64,000 bases of DNA from Gari tellinella (Eukaryota; Mollusca; Bivalvia; Cardiida; Psammobiidae), in contig OV277868.1 of NCBI GenBank assembly GCA_922989275.2, positions 76,746,216 to 76,810,215 of the forward strand. The letters run 5' to 3'. Every line of letters begins with the position of its first letter. The stretch's first letter is position 1. The notes below the pieces were generated by a model. That model was not told the DNA's origin. It worked only from the letters and a program-made list of their open reading frames with translations, and did no database searches. Shown here in pieces: positions 40,487 through 50,954 of this stretch. A program made the translations under genes and the position numbers.

Positions 40487-40669
40487 TCCAGTGGAGAAGG
40501 CATTATTCTTTTCCAATAAACGCGTTTACGATCATTTTAACTGTCATTTCCATTGCAAATAGTTTAGAGCCAGACCAGGCTCCAAAACTGTTTGCCATTG
40601 GGATTAAAATAAATAGTTAAAATTGTTAAAAAGTTGTCATTTTCTACATTTTGCGTCTTCTCCACTGTA
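40487..40669. mobile_element. MITE family A, hairpin-deleted variant
   Basis: Both ends are present (CAGTGGAGAAGG, TTCTCCACTGTA). The hairpin tip is gone: only AGTTTAGAGCCAGACCAGGC and its partner remain. Confidence 0.75.
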
Positions 40670-40684
40670 TCTACATTATTAGCA

Positions 40685-40934
40685 TACAGTGGAGAATCTG
40701 TTATTCTTTCCCAATAAACGCGTTTACGCTAAAACTATTATTTGCAGTGCAAACAGTTTGGAGCCAGATCAGACGCCGGGTAACCCGGCGTCTGATCAGG
40801 CTCCGAACTGTTTGTCACCAAGATAAACAAGAATTATCAGAATTGTCCAACAGTTGTTCTTTTCTACGTTTTAGTGCTTTGCGTTTGCGTACGTTTGCGT
40901 TTAAACGGGAAAGAATAACAGTTTCTCCACTGTA
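40685..40934. mobile_element. MITE family A
   Basis: Full-length copy, only 15 bp from the previous A element. Confidence 0.9.
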
Positions 40935-41585
40935 GCATATATCGATCGGGAATGGGCGTAGACGATATATTCAAAGTACAAATGTACATACATATTTTGT
41001 TTATCTTTAAAAATGATATCTTTATTACGGAGTGTCACGTGCCACTTTAAGGTTACTATACATTGACATTTGAGTTTAAATAAACTGAAAGTTAAATAGC
41101 TCTTTCTCACATTGTTCAATCAGGGGAATATTTATGTTTTATAGTTCGGATCCTTGTCAAACACTGAATTAATCTGTATCAGTCTGTATCAAAAATATTT
41201 GCAAATGTCAATATATATGTTTGCTTGCACATGCCGGTGTCGTTTCGTTGGGCCTGGGGCATGCCAGCTTGGTCAACTGGCAGAAAAGAATATAGGGATT
41301 AGGGACCACTGCCATAGCCTGATATGATACACTAGAAGTCTGCCAAATGGTGTAACCTTTGTTTTCAGTGATTCGATTGGTGGATAATTCCACCATAAAG
41401 TTGTGTATTTGTACGTTAGTCCAAGTATCTACTGAAAGGGTTAAAACCAGAATATTTGCAGACTCTGGTCAGGGTTCAAATTTCTAGATCAATACCTCAT
41501 ATTTTAGATCGATGTAAATGGCGTGTTGATCTGGCAACTTTTCTCCTGGAGCGACATGACTAAAATAATGTAAAAGCGAATTATC
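40935..41585. other. No supported gene
   Basis: A minus-strand open frame of 62 codons at 41208-41396 has no recognisable domain. No repeat termini seen. Confidence 0.4.
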
Positions 41586-41820
41586 CAATTATCACATAGC
41601 CTGTTTCTAATTTTGAAGATAGTTGACCATTAAAAGCAGGTTGAAAATAAAGCAGAATGTGCTTAAGGCACTATCTGCTTTACTTTCAGTCTGCTTTAAG
41701 CTATTATTTGCTAGAATTTCTTATAATTCTCATTTGTGACAGTGTAAATTGGAACTATTTTCTTCAGTAGAGGAATAAATTAAAGACGTTAAAATGCGTA
41801 TTTATGGGGTAATGGGTTAA
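41586..41820 (-). mobile_element. MITE family C
   Basis: The left side is CAATTATCACATAGCC, the right end TATGGGGTAATGGGTTAA. The hairpin is slightly decayed (AATGTGCTTAAGGCACTA). Confidence 0.75.
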
Positions 41821-41829
41821 CCCTATTTC

Positions 41830-42281
41830 AACATCAACTGCTCGCGCATTGAGAGGCTCCAATTTTTTCAAAGGGAGGACACTGTACAACACTGTATTCT
41901 AGCTGGTAAGGGAGGCAACTACTTATTCCAAATCGGCAAACTTCGACCTACGTCATTTCCCGGAAATATCCGAACGCAATCCGATTGACTAACCACATAG
42001 GGCATGTCAGTATTATCGGATTTTCCGAAGTGCTTCTTCGTATGCGTCCTATTTATTGAAACTCGCACCCGCTGTACATTGTAGCTTAATCTCTTCATTC
42101 GTTTGCTCTTAGCTCTCTATATCTCTCACATGATATCACGGACTAACACATGTATACACTAGACCTTGTCGTTTCACGTGTCTGATATCAATGTTAACAT
42201 TGTGGTGTTGAGCACAGTACCGCAGTCTCGCACATATTCAGGAGGATAACGTCCTGTTAATTTATAGGAAGAAACTCCATC
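41830..42281 (+). promoter_or_regulatory. Upstream region of the FABP-like gene
   Basis: 450 bp of sequence free of repeats, unusual in this window, precede the start codon. It includes a CACGTG-like TTTCACGTGTC near 42170. The first exon probably begins within it. No clear TATA box is seen; TAATTTATAGG near 42260 lies too close to the ATG to be certain. Confidence 0.35.
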
Positions 42282-42366
42282 ATGGCTCTTGAAGGCTTCG
42301 ATACAATCGCCGGGAAATGGACACTGGTTAAGAACGAAGGTTTCGACGAATACCTTACCGCTATGG
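42282..42366 (+). CDS. Fatty-acid-binding protein, first coding exon
   Basis: The ATG gives MALEGFDTIAGKWTLVKNEG and continues FDEYLTAM, then a split Gly. The exon ends ATGG|GTAAGC in phase 1. The pattern F-x-G-x-W-x-L-x-x-x-E-x-F-D-E-Y-x-x-A-x-G is the first strand and first helix of intracellular lipid-binding proteins, and a phase-1 first intron after that Gly is what I recall for FABP genes. FABPs are about 130-residue cytosolic beta-barrels that carry fatty acids or retinoids. The usual second exon (about 170 bp) was not found in the remaining 21 kb. So the intron is very long, or the second exon is beyond the window, or I missed it. Confidence 0.85.
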
Positions 42367-42402
42367 GTAAGCCAGTTTCTTCTCTCTATGCTCTTCTCTA
42401 AT

Positions 42403-42618
42403 TAATAACCCTTTACAACGCCGGAAACCAATCGCAGACATTTACAAACGATTTGGATCCAGATCAGACGCCGGGTTAACCCGGCGTCTGATCTGGATCC
42501 AAACTGTTTGTCTGGATTCAAACTGTTTGTGACTGCGGAATCAATAAGATACTTTAAGCAGACGAAATTTTGAGTTAAGAACACATGCCCATTATGATTA
42601 ATATAGAAATCGGACTAA
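42403..42618. mobile_element. TTAA-type hairpin element early in FABP intron 1
   Basis: It begins ATAACCCTTTACAACGCCGG 36 bp after the donor. The hairpin is CAGACGCCGGGTTAACCCGG with GATTTGGATCCAGATC foot. The right part has AGACGAAATTTTGAG. It ends at a TTAA, where another CCCTTTGCGTGC-type end begins. Confidence 0.6.
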
Positions 42619-43107
42619 TTAACCCTTTGCGTGCTGCGTCCGAATTTGTGACCCCTGATACAAAGAGTTTGGATTCAGATTTAGAGTTTAAAGTTACTCA
42701 GCGTCTCTCCTGGATACAAACTGTTTGACACTCTGATTTATTTTTTTGAAAGAAAGAGCGGATAATTAACATCTTAGAATTGTTGCAGACGGACAGATCT
42801 TGCAGATGACAATTACATAGAGTGCCTAAGCCTTAAGGTTAATCCCGACTAACTGTCATACCCAACTGATAGTCTATACTGAGATTTAAGATCATTTTGG
42901 ATCCAGATCATATATATATTTATTTTGTTATTAGAGTCTCATCATGATTTTAACATGGAATACATACAACATTCATTATGCCAGTCATTCCAGTCATTGG
43001 ACGTCTGATCAGGATCAATGCTGTTTGAAATTCGTAGATCTATAAATGTATATCTTAAATTAAATGATACAATTCAAATAGGACTAAAGCTGTGCATTGG
43101 TAAAAAG
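42619..43107. mobile_element. Degraded TTAA-type elements
   Basis: TTAACCCTTTGCGTGCTG starts a second element with imperfect hairpin arms (GAGTTTGGATTCAGAT ... CTGGATACAAACTGTTTG). Further decayed arms occur near 42895-43030. Borders are uncertain. Confidence 0.4.
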
Positions 43108-43330
43108 ATTGAACTCTAGACGAGTATACTTGTCATTTACAAACTGTATCTATAAAGAGTACATAACTTTGTCCTACTCCTATGCAAACTGTGTAGACTC
43201 AGCTCATACGGCTCCTAAATGTTATGATCTGCACTGTTTGCAATTTAGCCATATGTGGCAGAAAACAACACCAAATAAACTGAACTAGACTTTATTGGAG
43301 ACTAGATTGTTCCATTAACGTTTTCAGGGG
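43108..43330 (+). mobile_element. Family K element
   Basis: The left part is GAACTCTAGACGAGTATAC. The hairpin is decayed (ACGGCTCCTAAATG). The right end is CCATTAACGTTTTCAGGGG, directly followed by an A element. Confidence 0.6.
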
Positions 43331-43580
43331 TACAGTGGAGAATGTGTTATTCTTTCCAAATAAACGCGTTTACGCTAAAACTATTATTTGCCGTGCAAAC
43401 AGTTTGGAGCCAGATCAGACGCCGGGTAACCCGGCGTCTGATCAGGCTCCAAACTGTTTGCCACCAAGATAAACAAGAATTATCAGAATTGTCAAAAAGT
43501 TGTTCTTTTCTACGTTTTAGTGCTTTGCGTTTGCGTACGTTTGCGTTTAAACGGGAAAGAATAACAGATTCTCCACTGTA
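43331..43580. mobile_element. MITE family A
   Basis: Full-length copy with intact ends and hairpin. Confidence 0.9.
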
Positions 43581-43983
43581 ACAGAAATTTACCATCTGCA
43601 CGCTATGGGCGTATTTATAACACTTGTTGCAAACAGTCTAGGTTCAGCAGGTGCTCATACAAACTGTTAGAGTCTCTAATCATAGTTTCTGAAAGAAAAT
43701 ATAGAAAAATCAATGCAGAAGGAATGTTGCAGACACCACAATTAGCAGTCGGGAACTGCATGACGTGTAATACCACATTCAACCCTAGCGACGAGTATAC
43801 TCGTCATTTACAAACAGTGTACCTGTAAATAGTATCCGAACTGTTAGAGGCTCTGATGATAGTTACTGAAAGAAATTGTAGGAAAATCAATGTAGAAGAA
43901 ATGTTGCAGATAACACAATTAGCAGGCGGTAATTCCAATGCGTTCTTATAACTCTTTCACTGCCAAGTTTTATCGTCTGCTTT
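43581..43983. mobile_element. Decayed B/K-type elements
   Basis: It contains the K start CATTCAACCCTAGCGACG at about 43778 and repeated 'GTTAGAGTCTCTAATCATAG' and 'ATGTTGCAGA' motifs, but no clean ends. Confidence 0.4.
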
Positions 43984-44203
43984 TAACCCTCTTACCGCCA
44001 AAATATCGTCTGCATTGGTAGTGTCGTCTGCAATGTTTTTTTTTAAAAGGCATGCAGCTTTAGGGCTGTTTTTACTGAAGAAATGTCGATACGAGTGTCA
44101 AACAGTTTGGATCCTGATCAGACGCCGCGTGACGCGGCGTCTGATCAGGATCCAAACTGTTTGCAACGTCGCTTTTGGCGCCATTGGCAGTGAAAGATAT
44201 AAC
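43984..44203 (+). mobile_element. MITE family B
   Basis: The left end is TTAACCCTCTTACCGCC. ATCGTCTGCATTGG follows. The hairpin is CAGACGCCGCGTGACGCGGC with CAAACAGTTTGGATCC foot. The right end is ATTGGCAGTGAAAG. Confidence 0.8.
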
Positions 44204-44204
44204 T

Positions 44205-44590
44205 CAATACCCCATACATGTACATAGGCCTTTTTACGATTTAAATGTATTTCTTCACTGAAGAAAATAGCTTCCTCTTTATACAGTAGTGAATATGAAC
44301 CATAAGCCATATTTTCTATATCCAAATACAGTAAAACCTCGCTATTACGACCACTAAAACGAAGGCTAAATGAGTGTATAATAGACAGGTGAAAGCTTAA
44401 AGCAAGGTGACAGTGAAACAGAAAGCTCCTATAGGAGCTTTCTGTTTCACTGTCACCTTGCTTTAAGCGGTCACCTATCGTAAACACCTTAATAATTAAC
44501 ATAATTCAGTGGTCGTAATAGTGAGGTTTTACTGTAGATAGAAACCTAAAACAAGCTGACAGTAAAGCAGAATGCACCACAAGCTGATGC
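44205..44590. mobile_element. MITE family C split by family D
   Basis: The left part (AATACCCCATACATG ... ATTTTCTATATCC) and right part (GATAGAAACCTAAAACAAGC, AGCAGAATGCACC) belong to one C copy. A complete D element sits between at a TA. The C right end is lost. Confidence 0.65.
44327..44535. mobile_element. MITE family D, complete, nested in C
   Basis: Near-identical to the D element at 37.9 kb. The ends are TACAGTAAAACCTCGC and GTGAGGTTTTACTGTA. The hairpin is AGCTCCTATAGGAGCT. Confidence 0.9.
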
Positions 44591-44601
44591 AAAAAGTTAG
44601 T

Positions 44602-44953
44602 AAACAGTGCTCCATCTCTACAACTACACCCAATGGGAGACAAAGATTGTGTATGTTGTCCGGAGGGAGTCGTTATAGGGAGGGAAACTTAAGACTTTGC
44701 TTACATTTGCAAACTACTTGAATCCAGATCAGACGCCGCGTAAAGCTGTTTGTCACTCGTCATTATATTTATTCTATCAAAATGTCCACTTATATGTAAC
44801 TTTGAGAAAAAACAGCAGACGACAAATTTAAGCAGACGGTTTTGCAGCCATGAAAAGGTTGGACATAAATGTCTTATTTGGGGAACAGTGACAAGGGTCA
44901 TTGTAAAGAGGGGGTCGTTGTAGGGAGAGCCGTTGTAGGCAGGTAGCACTGTA
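44602..44953. mobile_element. MITE family E, hairpin partly deleted
   Basis: The ends are AACAGTGCTCCATCTCTAC and GGTAGCACTGTA. One arm of the hairpin remains (CAGACGCCGCGTAAAGC). Confidence 0.75.
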
Positions 44954-45039
44954 CTTCCAAATATTTGAGACTCGGGTCACGAATAATATCGATCGAAATG
45001 GTATTTTTGGTGTATGCACTTGCATGTCTACAATTTACC

Positions 45040-45250
45040 TCATAAAAGGTCAACCGTTTGTCTGCTACAATTTTTCGTCTGCTTTTTCTGTGTCTTCTGC
45101 CAATGTTTTTCCAATTTTTATTTAAATGCCAATGTAGCTTTAGGAACTAATACATGGAAGTAAAACAGTTTGGATTCTGATCAGAAGCCATGATTCCACG
45201 ATGGCTTCTGATCTAAATCCAAACTGTTTGCAAATTGTGGCAAAATAGTA
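45040..45250. mobile_element. MITE family B with diverged hairpin tip
   Basis: TTCGTCTGCTTTTTC motifs lead to the hairpin AGTTTGGATTCTGATCAG / CTGATCTAAATCCAAAC. The tip reads AAGCCATGATT and ATGGCTTC, so both arms carry matching changes relative to GACGCCGCG. Confidence 0.6.
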
Positions 45251-45279
45251 CATTGAGGCAAATGGTTGAATGGCATTTA

Positions 45280-45465
45280 ACTCATTGAGCGACAATTGTT
45301 GCTGTTTTTTCGTCTGCAACATCTCTATTCTGTTGATGTTCGTAAAAAAGATTTTTCGGAACATTTCCTCTTAAAATATGTTTAAAGTGTCAAACAGTTT
45401 TGATCCTGATAAGACGCTAAAATTTTGGTGCATTAATTGGATCCAAACCATTTACAAAGGTAATT
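45280..45465. mobile_element. MITE family B, decayed
   Basis: The motifs TTCGTCTGCAACATC and GTGTCAAACAGTTTTGATCC are kept. The hairpin tip is lost. Confidence 0.5.
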
Positions 45466-45518
45466 GCTGTGTCACCGTTTATGTGCAAAGAGTTATTTAA
45501 GTTGTTAGTAAACTACTT

Positions 45519-45730
45519 TAACCCCTTCACTGCAATGACGTCATCAGCTTTAAACAATTATAGTCGTCTGCTTTTTATTATTTCTCAATTTTTATTTTTT
45601 GGTAAATTGAGCAAAAGTAATATCGTCATGAGTGTCAAACAGTTGAATCCTGATTAGACGCCGCGTTACGCGGCGTCTAATCAGGATCACAACTGTTTGC
45701 AAATAACCATTGTACAGGGGGTAAAGCAAT
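45519..45730 (+). mobile_element. MITE family B
   Basis: The left end is TTTAACCCCTTCACTGCAAT, followed by GACGTCATCAG. The hairpin CTGATTAGACGCCGCG / CGCGGCGTCTAATCAG has TTA/TAA changes in both arms. The right end is GTACAGGGGGTAAAG. Confidence 0.75.
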
Positions 45731-46108
45731 TTAACCATTCTCTTGTCATACGACCGTCTGCTTTGGAATGGTCGTCTGAAACACAATTATTTATTTATAA
45801 TTCGTTTCTTTTTTTTAAAACTTTAAGAAACCTTACGACAAATGTAGAGCAGGTTGAATCCAGATCAGACGTCCCAGTTACTCGGTGACCGATCTTGATC
45901 CAAACCATTAATTTTGTAAACAATCTTGGTCTAATCACGATCGATAGTGGAGTTAATATTAATCCGTAATGTCTACAATAGAATGTATGATTGTCTTTAT
46001 CCCCTGCACTATCATGATTTCGTCTGCTTTGAAATGTCGTCTGCTTATATTTATTTACCTTCCCTCTGCCAGTATGAAGTAATAGCCCGTCCAACACCGT
46101 CTTTGTTG
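45731..46108. mobile_element. Decayed B-type elements
   Basis: Two sets of GTCTGCTTTG / GTCGTCTG motifs and a broken hairpin (ATCCAGATCAGACGTCC). Borders unclear. Confidence 0.4.
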
Positions 46109-46484
46109 TACGGCGCTCCCTCTCTACAGCAACATCCAATGGGAGACAAAGAGTGCGTGCGTTGTTCGGAGGGGTTTAATATAGGGAGGGAAAATAAACA
46201 TTTGGATTACATTTGCAAACAGCTTGACGCGGCGTCTGATCTGGATTCAAGCTGTTTGTCACTCGTCGTTATATTTCTTCTGTCAAAATGTCTGCTAATA
46301 CGTGTGTATGTAACTTTGAGAAACAAAACAGCAGAATGCAATTTTAACCAGACAATATTGCAGCAGTGCAAGCGTTATACATATATGCCTTGTTTGGGGA
46401 ACAGCGACAAGGGTCGTTGTAAGGAGGGATCGTTGTAAGGAGGGATCGTTGTAAGGGAGGACGTTTTTGGGAGGGAACATTGTA
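46109..46484. mobile_element. MITE family E
   Basis: The left end is TACGGCGCTCCCTCTCTAC. One hairpin arm is missing (GACGCGGCGTCTGATCTGG left). The right end is GGGAGGGAACATTGTA with local duplications of GGAGGGATCGTTGTAA. Confidence 0.75.
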
Positions 46485-46796
46485 ATATCGTTTGCTTATG
46501 TTTTTCGTTTGCATTTATTGAAAAAAGTAATTGTATGCAATTTTTTACATAAAACAGAATTTATATTCATGAGTGTCAAAGAGAGATTCCTGGACAGACT
46601 TACGCGGTGGCGGCTGATATGGATCTAAACTGTTTGCAATTGCTAGTGATATAGACAGGGGGCCGTCCCCTGTGGTGATATACATATACATTTTTTCATT
46701 AACTGGACGCTATGTCCAACTCCATACTGTTTTGAAAAAGCCAGTTGAGTCGGAACTGGTTGGAGAAGATATGCCATTGAATTTGCTATAACTATA

Positions 46797-46945
46797 TACA
46801 GTGGAAATCTGAGTGGCAAAAAGTTTAGAGCCTGATCAGACGCCGGGTTACCCGGCGTCTGATCTGGCTCCAAACTGTTTGCAATGGCCAACATTGCTTA
46901 AGCTCAAACGTGTTTACTGGGAAAGGTTAATGTCTCCCCACTGTA
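46797..46945. mobile_element. MITE family A, left interior deleted
   Basis: Short copy: TACAGTGGAAATC joins directly to the hairpin CAGACGCCGGGTTACCCGGC. The right end is CTCCCCACTGTA. Confidence 0.75.
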
Positions 46946-47095
46946 CATGTAACTAATGCATTCAATTGATGATTTGGTCTTGTCAGTTGCTAATTTGTCG
47001 TTATCTGCTAGCATATTTGGTCGATACCCAAGTTCTGCTGAATACGGTACGGTGTATCAAAGAATAAAATAGGCAGCTATAAATAACCAAGTTTG

Positions 47096-47182
47096 AAAAT
47101 ATCTATATCTCTCTTTCTCTTTTCTCTCTGTCTCTCTGAATCTCTGGCTCTGTCTCTGCCTCTGTATTTCTGTCTATGTCTC

Positions 47183-47216
<34 letters not shown>

Positions 47217-47385
47217 CCCTTTTTTCTCTCTCTCTCTCTGTCTCTTTATCTCTCTCTGTCACTCTCTATGTCACTCTCTCTCTATCCATGTCTCACTTTC
47301 TGTCTTTCTGTCTCCTGTCTGTCTCTGTCTCTCTCTCTCTATCTGTGTCTGTCTGTATCTGTCTGTTCATATTACTATATCTGTA
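47096..47385. repeat. TC/TCTG-rich simple repeat
   Basis: A pyrimidine strand of TCTC, TCTG and TCTA steps. It keeps several frames open in both directions; none is a gene. Confidence 0.95.
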
Positions 47386-47910
47386 CAATCATGCTGCGGC
47401 ATGGACAAATTGTTCATATAACCGGTAAATTGTCTATATTAATGTACATGTTCTATAATTATGCTCATCAAGGATGCTAGTGATATCGATCTGACATTCT
47501 AGATAAATTCAATATATAGTCATGCGTGTATATTAACCAGATGAGTGAACGTATTTCAAACTATTACAGGTACCTGCATGGTTACAGATATACGGTATAT
47601 AATCTTTATTTACATCTCATCAATGCACATTCAATGCATACAGGAACATACGTATGCAATAAAAACTTTAAAATAGCGCAAAGCCATTCCATAAAGAAAT
47701 TATAAGAGATGATATAAATGAGAGTACATGCCATTTATAGCACAGATATTGATAACAGCACAGTATGACACAATAAATGGATCGTTACAAATAATGATAA
47801 TGATTTAACATGTCAAAGCCGTGCCAAAAAAGAGAGTACAGAATAAATGAGAATACATGTATATAGTCAACAAAAGCAAGATAACGTAGACCGATGTTCA
47901 AAATTTACAA
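47386..47910. other. No recognised gene
   Basis: AT-rich, no repeat ends or exon signals seen. Confidence 0.4.
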
Positions 47911-47913
47911 CTG

Positions 47914-48706
47914 TTAACCCTTTCCCTTATAGAAGCGACTTTTAGCACATGCATTGTATTCATCCGCTGAAGAAAATAGTTCCAATATAAACCGTAATGA
48001 ATATGTGTCATATTTAATACTTTCCTTATTCTAGCTGGTAAAAGCTTAAAGCGACTCGCAACCAGATGGTGCATTAAAAATAGTAATTTGTAAATATGTG
48101 TCAAACGCTTATATAAATGGTAAAGAATTAGTTTAGGATAAGAAATTCTGTTTAAAAAAATGTATTTCAATAAAAAAAAATATTGGTCTCTGGTGGGTTT
48201 CGAACCCGGGGCCCGGCATTGGCGGACAGAAGGCAAAATAGGGGAAACCGCTTAGACCAATGGACCACGGAACTATCCGTTTATCTCGGATCGATTTAAC
48301 GTATTTCAATGTGTAGCCATCGAAAGTGCATACAACTTCATAATTCGGCTCGTGTTTATGTCTGAGCCCGTGTAGAGAAGCAACAACAACAACTATACCG
48401 TCTACTAGTCGGTATAGAAAAACGATGGAAAATATCTAAAAATCTAAGATTCGGTGACGATTCTTGAGACTTTTTTTGGACTGATCATATTTTTTTAATG
48501 TCAGAAGCCAAATAATGCCACAAATTTGCTTTTATTTGAGTATTTTATTTTATTTTGACAAGTACACCATCCGGTTGCGAGTCCCTTTAAAGCAGGCTGA
48601 AAGTAAAGCAGAATGCGCCATATGGCGCATTCTGCTTTACTTTCAACCTGCTTTATGTAGTCACCTATTTTCAAAACTATAAACAGGCTATGGGGTAATG
48701 GGTTAA
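47914..48706. mobile_element. MITE family C split by another transposon
   Basis: The left part runs from TTAACCCTTTCCCTTATAG to CTTAAAGC. The right part resumes TTTAAAGCAGGCTG, hairpin ATGCGCCATATGGCGCAT, and ends TATGGGGTAATGGGTTAA. Confidence 0.85.
48053..48585. mobile_element. hAT-like element nested in C, with a tRNA-like segment
   Basis: The ends are GACTCGCAACCAGATGG and CCATCCGGTTGCGAGTC. An 8-bp near-duplication (CTTAAAGC / TTTAAAGC) flanks it. Near 48190-48270, on the minus strand, GGTCTAAGCGGTTT and GGGTTCGAAACCC form an A-box/B-box pair, so a tRNA-like or SINE head is carried inside. Confidence 0.6.
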
Positions 48707-49004
48707 GAAAAGGTAAAGATCAAAATGACATGATATTATATAATTGAAATACATGTAATTGAAATTAACTAAGATTATTTACATAAAGATAAAATGTGTT
48801 GTCCCTGCAAAATGTCAAAACAGGTTTTGGTACAGTCTCTTATTATGTTAGTGTTAGAAAACAGAAACACTTATTTATTACTGAAATAATTTAGGTCTAA
48901 GAAATCTGTGTGTATTATGTTAGTGTTGATAGAGCTTGGCAGCCAAAGGCCGGTTACAGCGCCCTATCTCTTGTAAAAAGTCACAAATTGACTAGAGTTT
49001 TACA
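48707..49004. other. Spacer, nothing recognised
   Basis: AT-rich. A short duplication of GTGTATTATGTTAGTGTT-type sequence is the only pattern. Confidence 0.4.
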
Positions 49005-49254
49005 TACAGTGGAGAAAACGTTATTCTTTCCCGTTTAATCGCAAAGAAACGCAAACGCAAAACACTAAAATGTAGAAAACTACAACTTTTGGACAATACT
49101 GATATTTCATGTTTATCTTGGTGACAAGCAGTTTGGAGCCTGATCAGACGCCGGGTTACCCGGCGTCTGATCTGGCTCCAAACTGTTTGCAATGGAAGTA
49201 CTAGTTTTAGCGTAAACGCGTTTATTGGGAAAGAATAACGTTTTCTCCACTGTA
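49005..49254. mobile_element. MITE family A
   Basis: Full-length, with the TACAGTGGAGAAAACGTT variant end at both sides. Confidence 0.9.
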
Positions 49255-49610
49255 CACGTCATACAGAAATAAGTTTGTTCTTAGAAACTCGGAAACAAAT
49301 CAATTTGAAGAATAGCTGTTTCTCACAAGTCAACGTGGGAAAGAGAGCTGGCTATTCTATCACGAGGTTGTATATTGAATAGGCCCCAGGCAGAACCAAT
49401 TAACACGTGCAAACCTTCACTAGGTACTCGTTGTAACCTGATCAGACACCTCCTGACACGTCACAGTCACTCGTCGTCTGATCTGGTTACAAACTCGTTG
49501 ATATGCGTATATATTATGTCGCAAAGATTTAATAGAAATGGAACAAAATTGTAAAATATTTGCAGCTGACATTTTGGATGGAGGTGATAACTTACTATGT
49601 TCAGAGTTCA
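49255..49610. mobile_element. Spacer with a broken hairpin element
   Basis: The arms GTTGTAACCTGATCAGAC and CGTCTGATCTGGTTACAAAC (49428-49497) show paired changes relative to other cores. No ends found. Confidence 0.5.
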
Positions 49611-49850
49611 TACACTGAAGAAAACGTTATTCTTTCCCGTTAAACGCAAACGTATTGAGAATAAAACGTACAAAATAACAAATTATTGACAATTTTGAAT
49701 ATTTACTTTAATCTGAGTAGCAAACAGTTTGGAGCCTGATCAGACGCCGGGTTACCCGGCGTCTGATCTGGCTCCAAATTGTTTGCACTGGAAGTACAAG
49801 TTTTAGCGTAAACGCGTTTATTCGGAAAGAATATCATATTCTCCACTGTG
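49611..49850. mobile_element. MITE family A
   Basis: The left end is TACACTGAAGAAAACG, the right end ATATTCTCCACTGTG. The hairpin is intact. Confidence 0.8.
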
Positions 49851-50176
49851 CAACGTCATGATCACCAAACATAATGAACATAGAAAGTAATTACAATAGT
49901 TCTTGTGTATAGTTTACATTCAATAAAGGGGCATGTTGTCGATAATGGCCGATAAGAAGACTGTATAGGCTTAAGGCGTGATTAAATTAATACAGAATCC
50001 TGCTCCTGTATGAACGTTCTGTATTACTTACATCTTGCATTAAGCTATTGCTTGTCTGTAAGTCCATTTGTAGATGTTTTAAGGACCTCTTTATACACGT
50101 ATTACTGTTATAGCTACAGGTCGTGGTACGTAATTTCCAATCTATGTCACAGAAGCTGGAAGCTTGGTCTTGTAAA

Positions 50177-50380
50177 TACAGTCGAAACTCGATACTTCGA
50201 ACTCGCTTAAATCGATCGTACATGTACCAGTATTTCATAAGTTGAATTTCGATAAGTCGATATCGCTTAAGTCGTACATACCCGTATGTCAAAGTTAAAA
50301 CGTGGCTAAGCCACGTTTTAACTTTGAAATACGGGTATGTTCGAACTAGCGCAAGATCGAATTATCGAATTTCGACTGTT
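50177..50380. mobile_element. Pogo-like MITE family F
   Basis: The ends are TACAGTCGAAACTCGATAC and AATTTCGACTGTT. The hairpin is AAAACGTGGCTAAGCCACGT with CGTATGTCAAAGTT / AACTTTGAAATACG arms. Confidence 0.8.
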
Positions 50381-50660
50381 GTCCAGAAATAGCATATAGT
50401 GTGATAGAGTATTAGTTGTGATCATGTGAGAATGGAACAAAACATGGAACATCTCTGTGAGTTTGTACACTAAACTCGCGAATCCCTGAACGTTCAAGTG
50501 GACCATTCCAGTTTCTAATAAAGTCTAATCCATGTTTTTACTATTTGCGGTTGGTTTTTACCCAATGTAGACAAAAATGTGTGTTCGGACATGATTTTCT
50601 TTGAAAAGAGGCCCATTAGAGGTCGAACTATTAGAATAGAGCAATGTTATAATTTAATGC
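50381..50660. other. Spacer, nothing recognised
   Basis: No gene or repeat ends. Confidence 0.4.
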
Positions 50661-50954
50661 TACAGCGCTCCCTCTCTACAACGACACCCAATGGGAGACA
50701 AAAATTGTGTGCGTTGTTCGGATGGAGTCGTTATAGGGAGGGACATTGGCTTACATTTGCAAACAGCTTGAATCCAGACCAGACGCCGCGTTACGCGGCG
50801 TCTGATCTGGATTCAAGCTGTTTGCCACTCGTCATTAAGTGTTTACTGTCAAAACGTCCATTATGTAACTTTGAGATAAACAACAGACGACAAGTCTAAG
50901 CAGACGACATTGCAGACGTGAAAAGGATTGATATAAAATGATCATATAGTTAAA

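Noticed and set aside
41208..41396. 62-codon minus-strand frame with near-normal composition
   Set aside because: I looked for splice borders or a domain and found none; kept only as an unexplained spacer.
47077..47428. Several open frames rich in Leu/Ser or Arg/Glu
   Set aside because: All lie in TC/TCTG simple sequence that lacks stops by composition.
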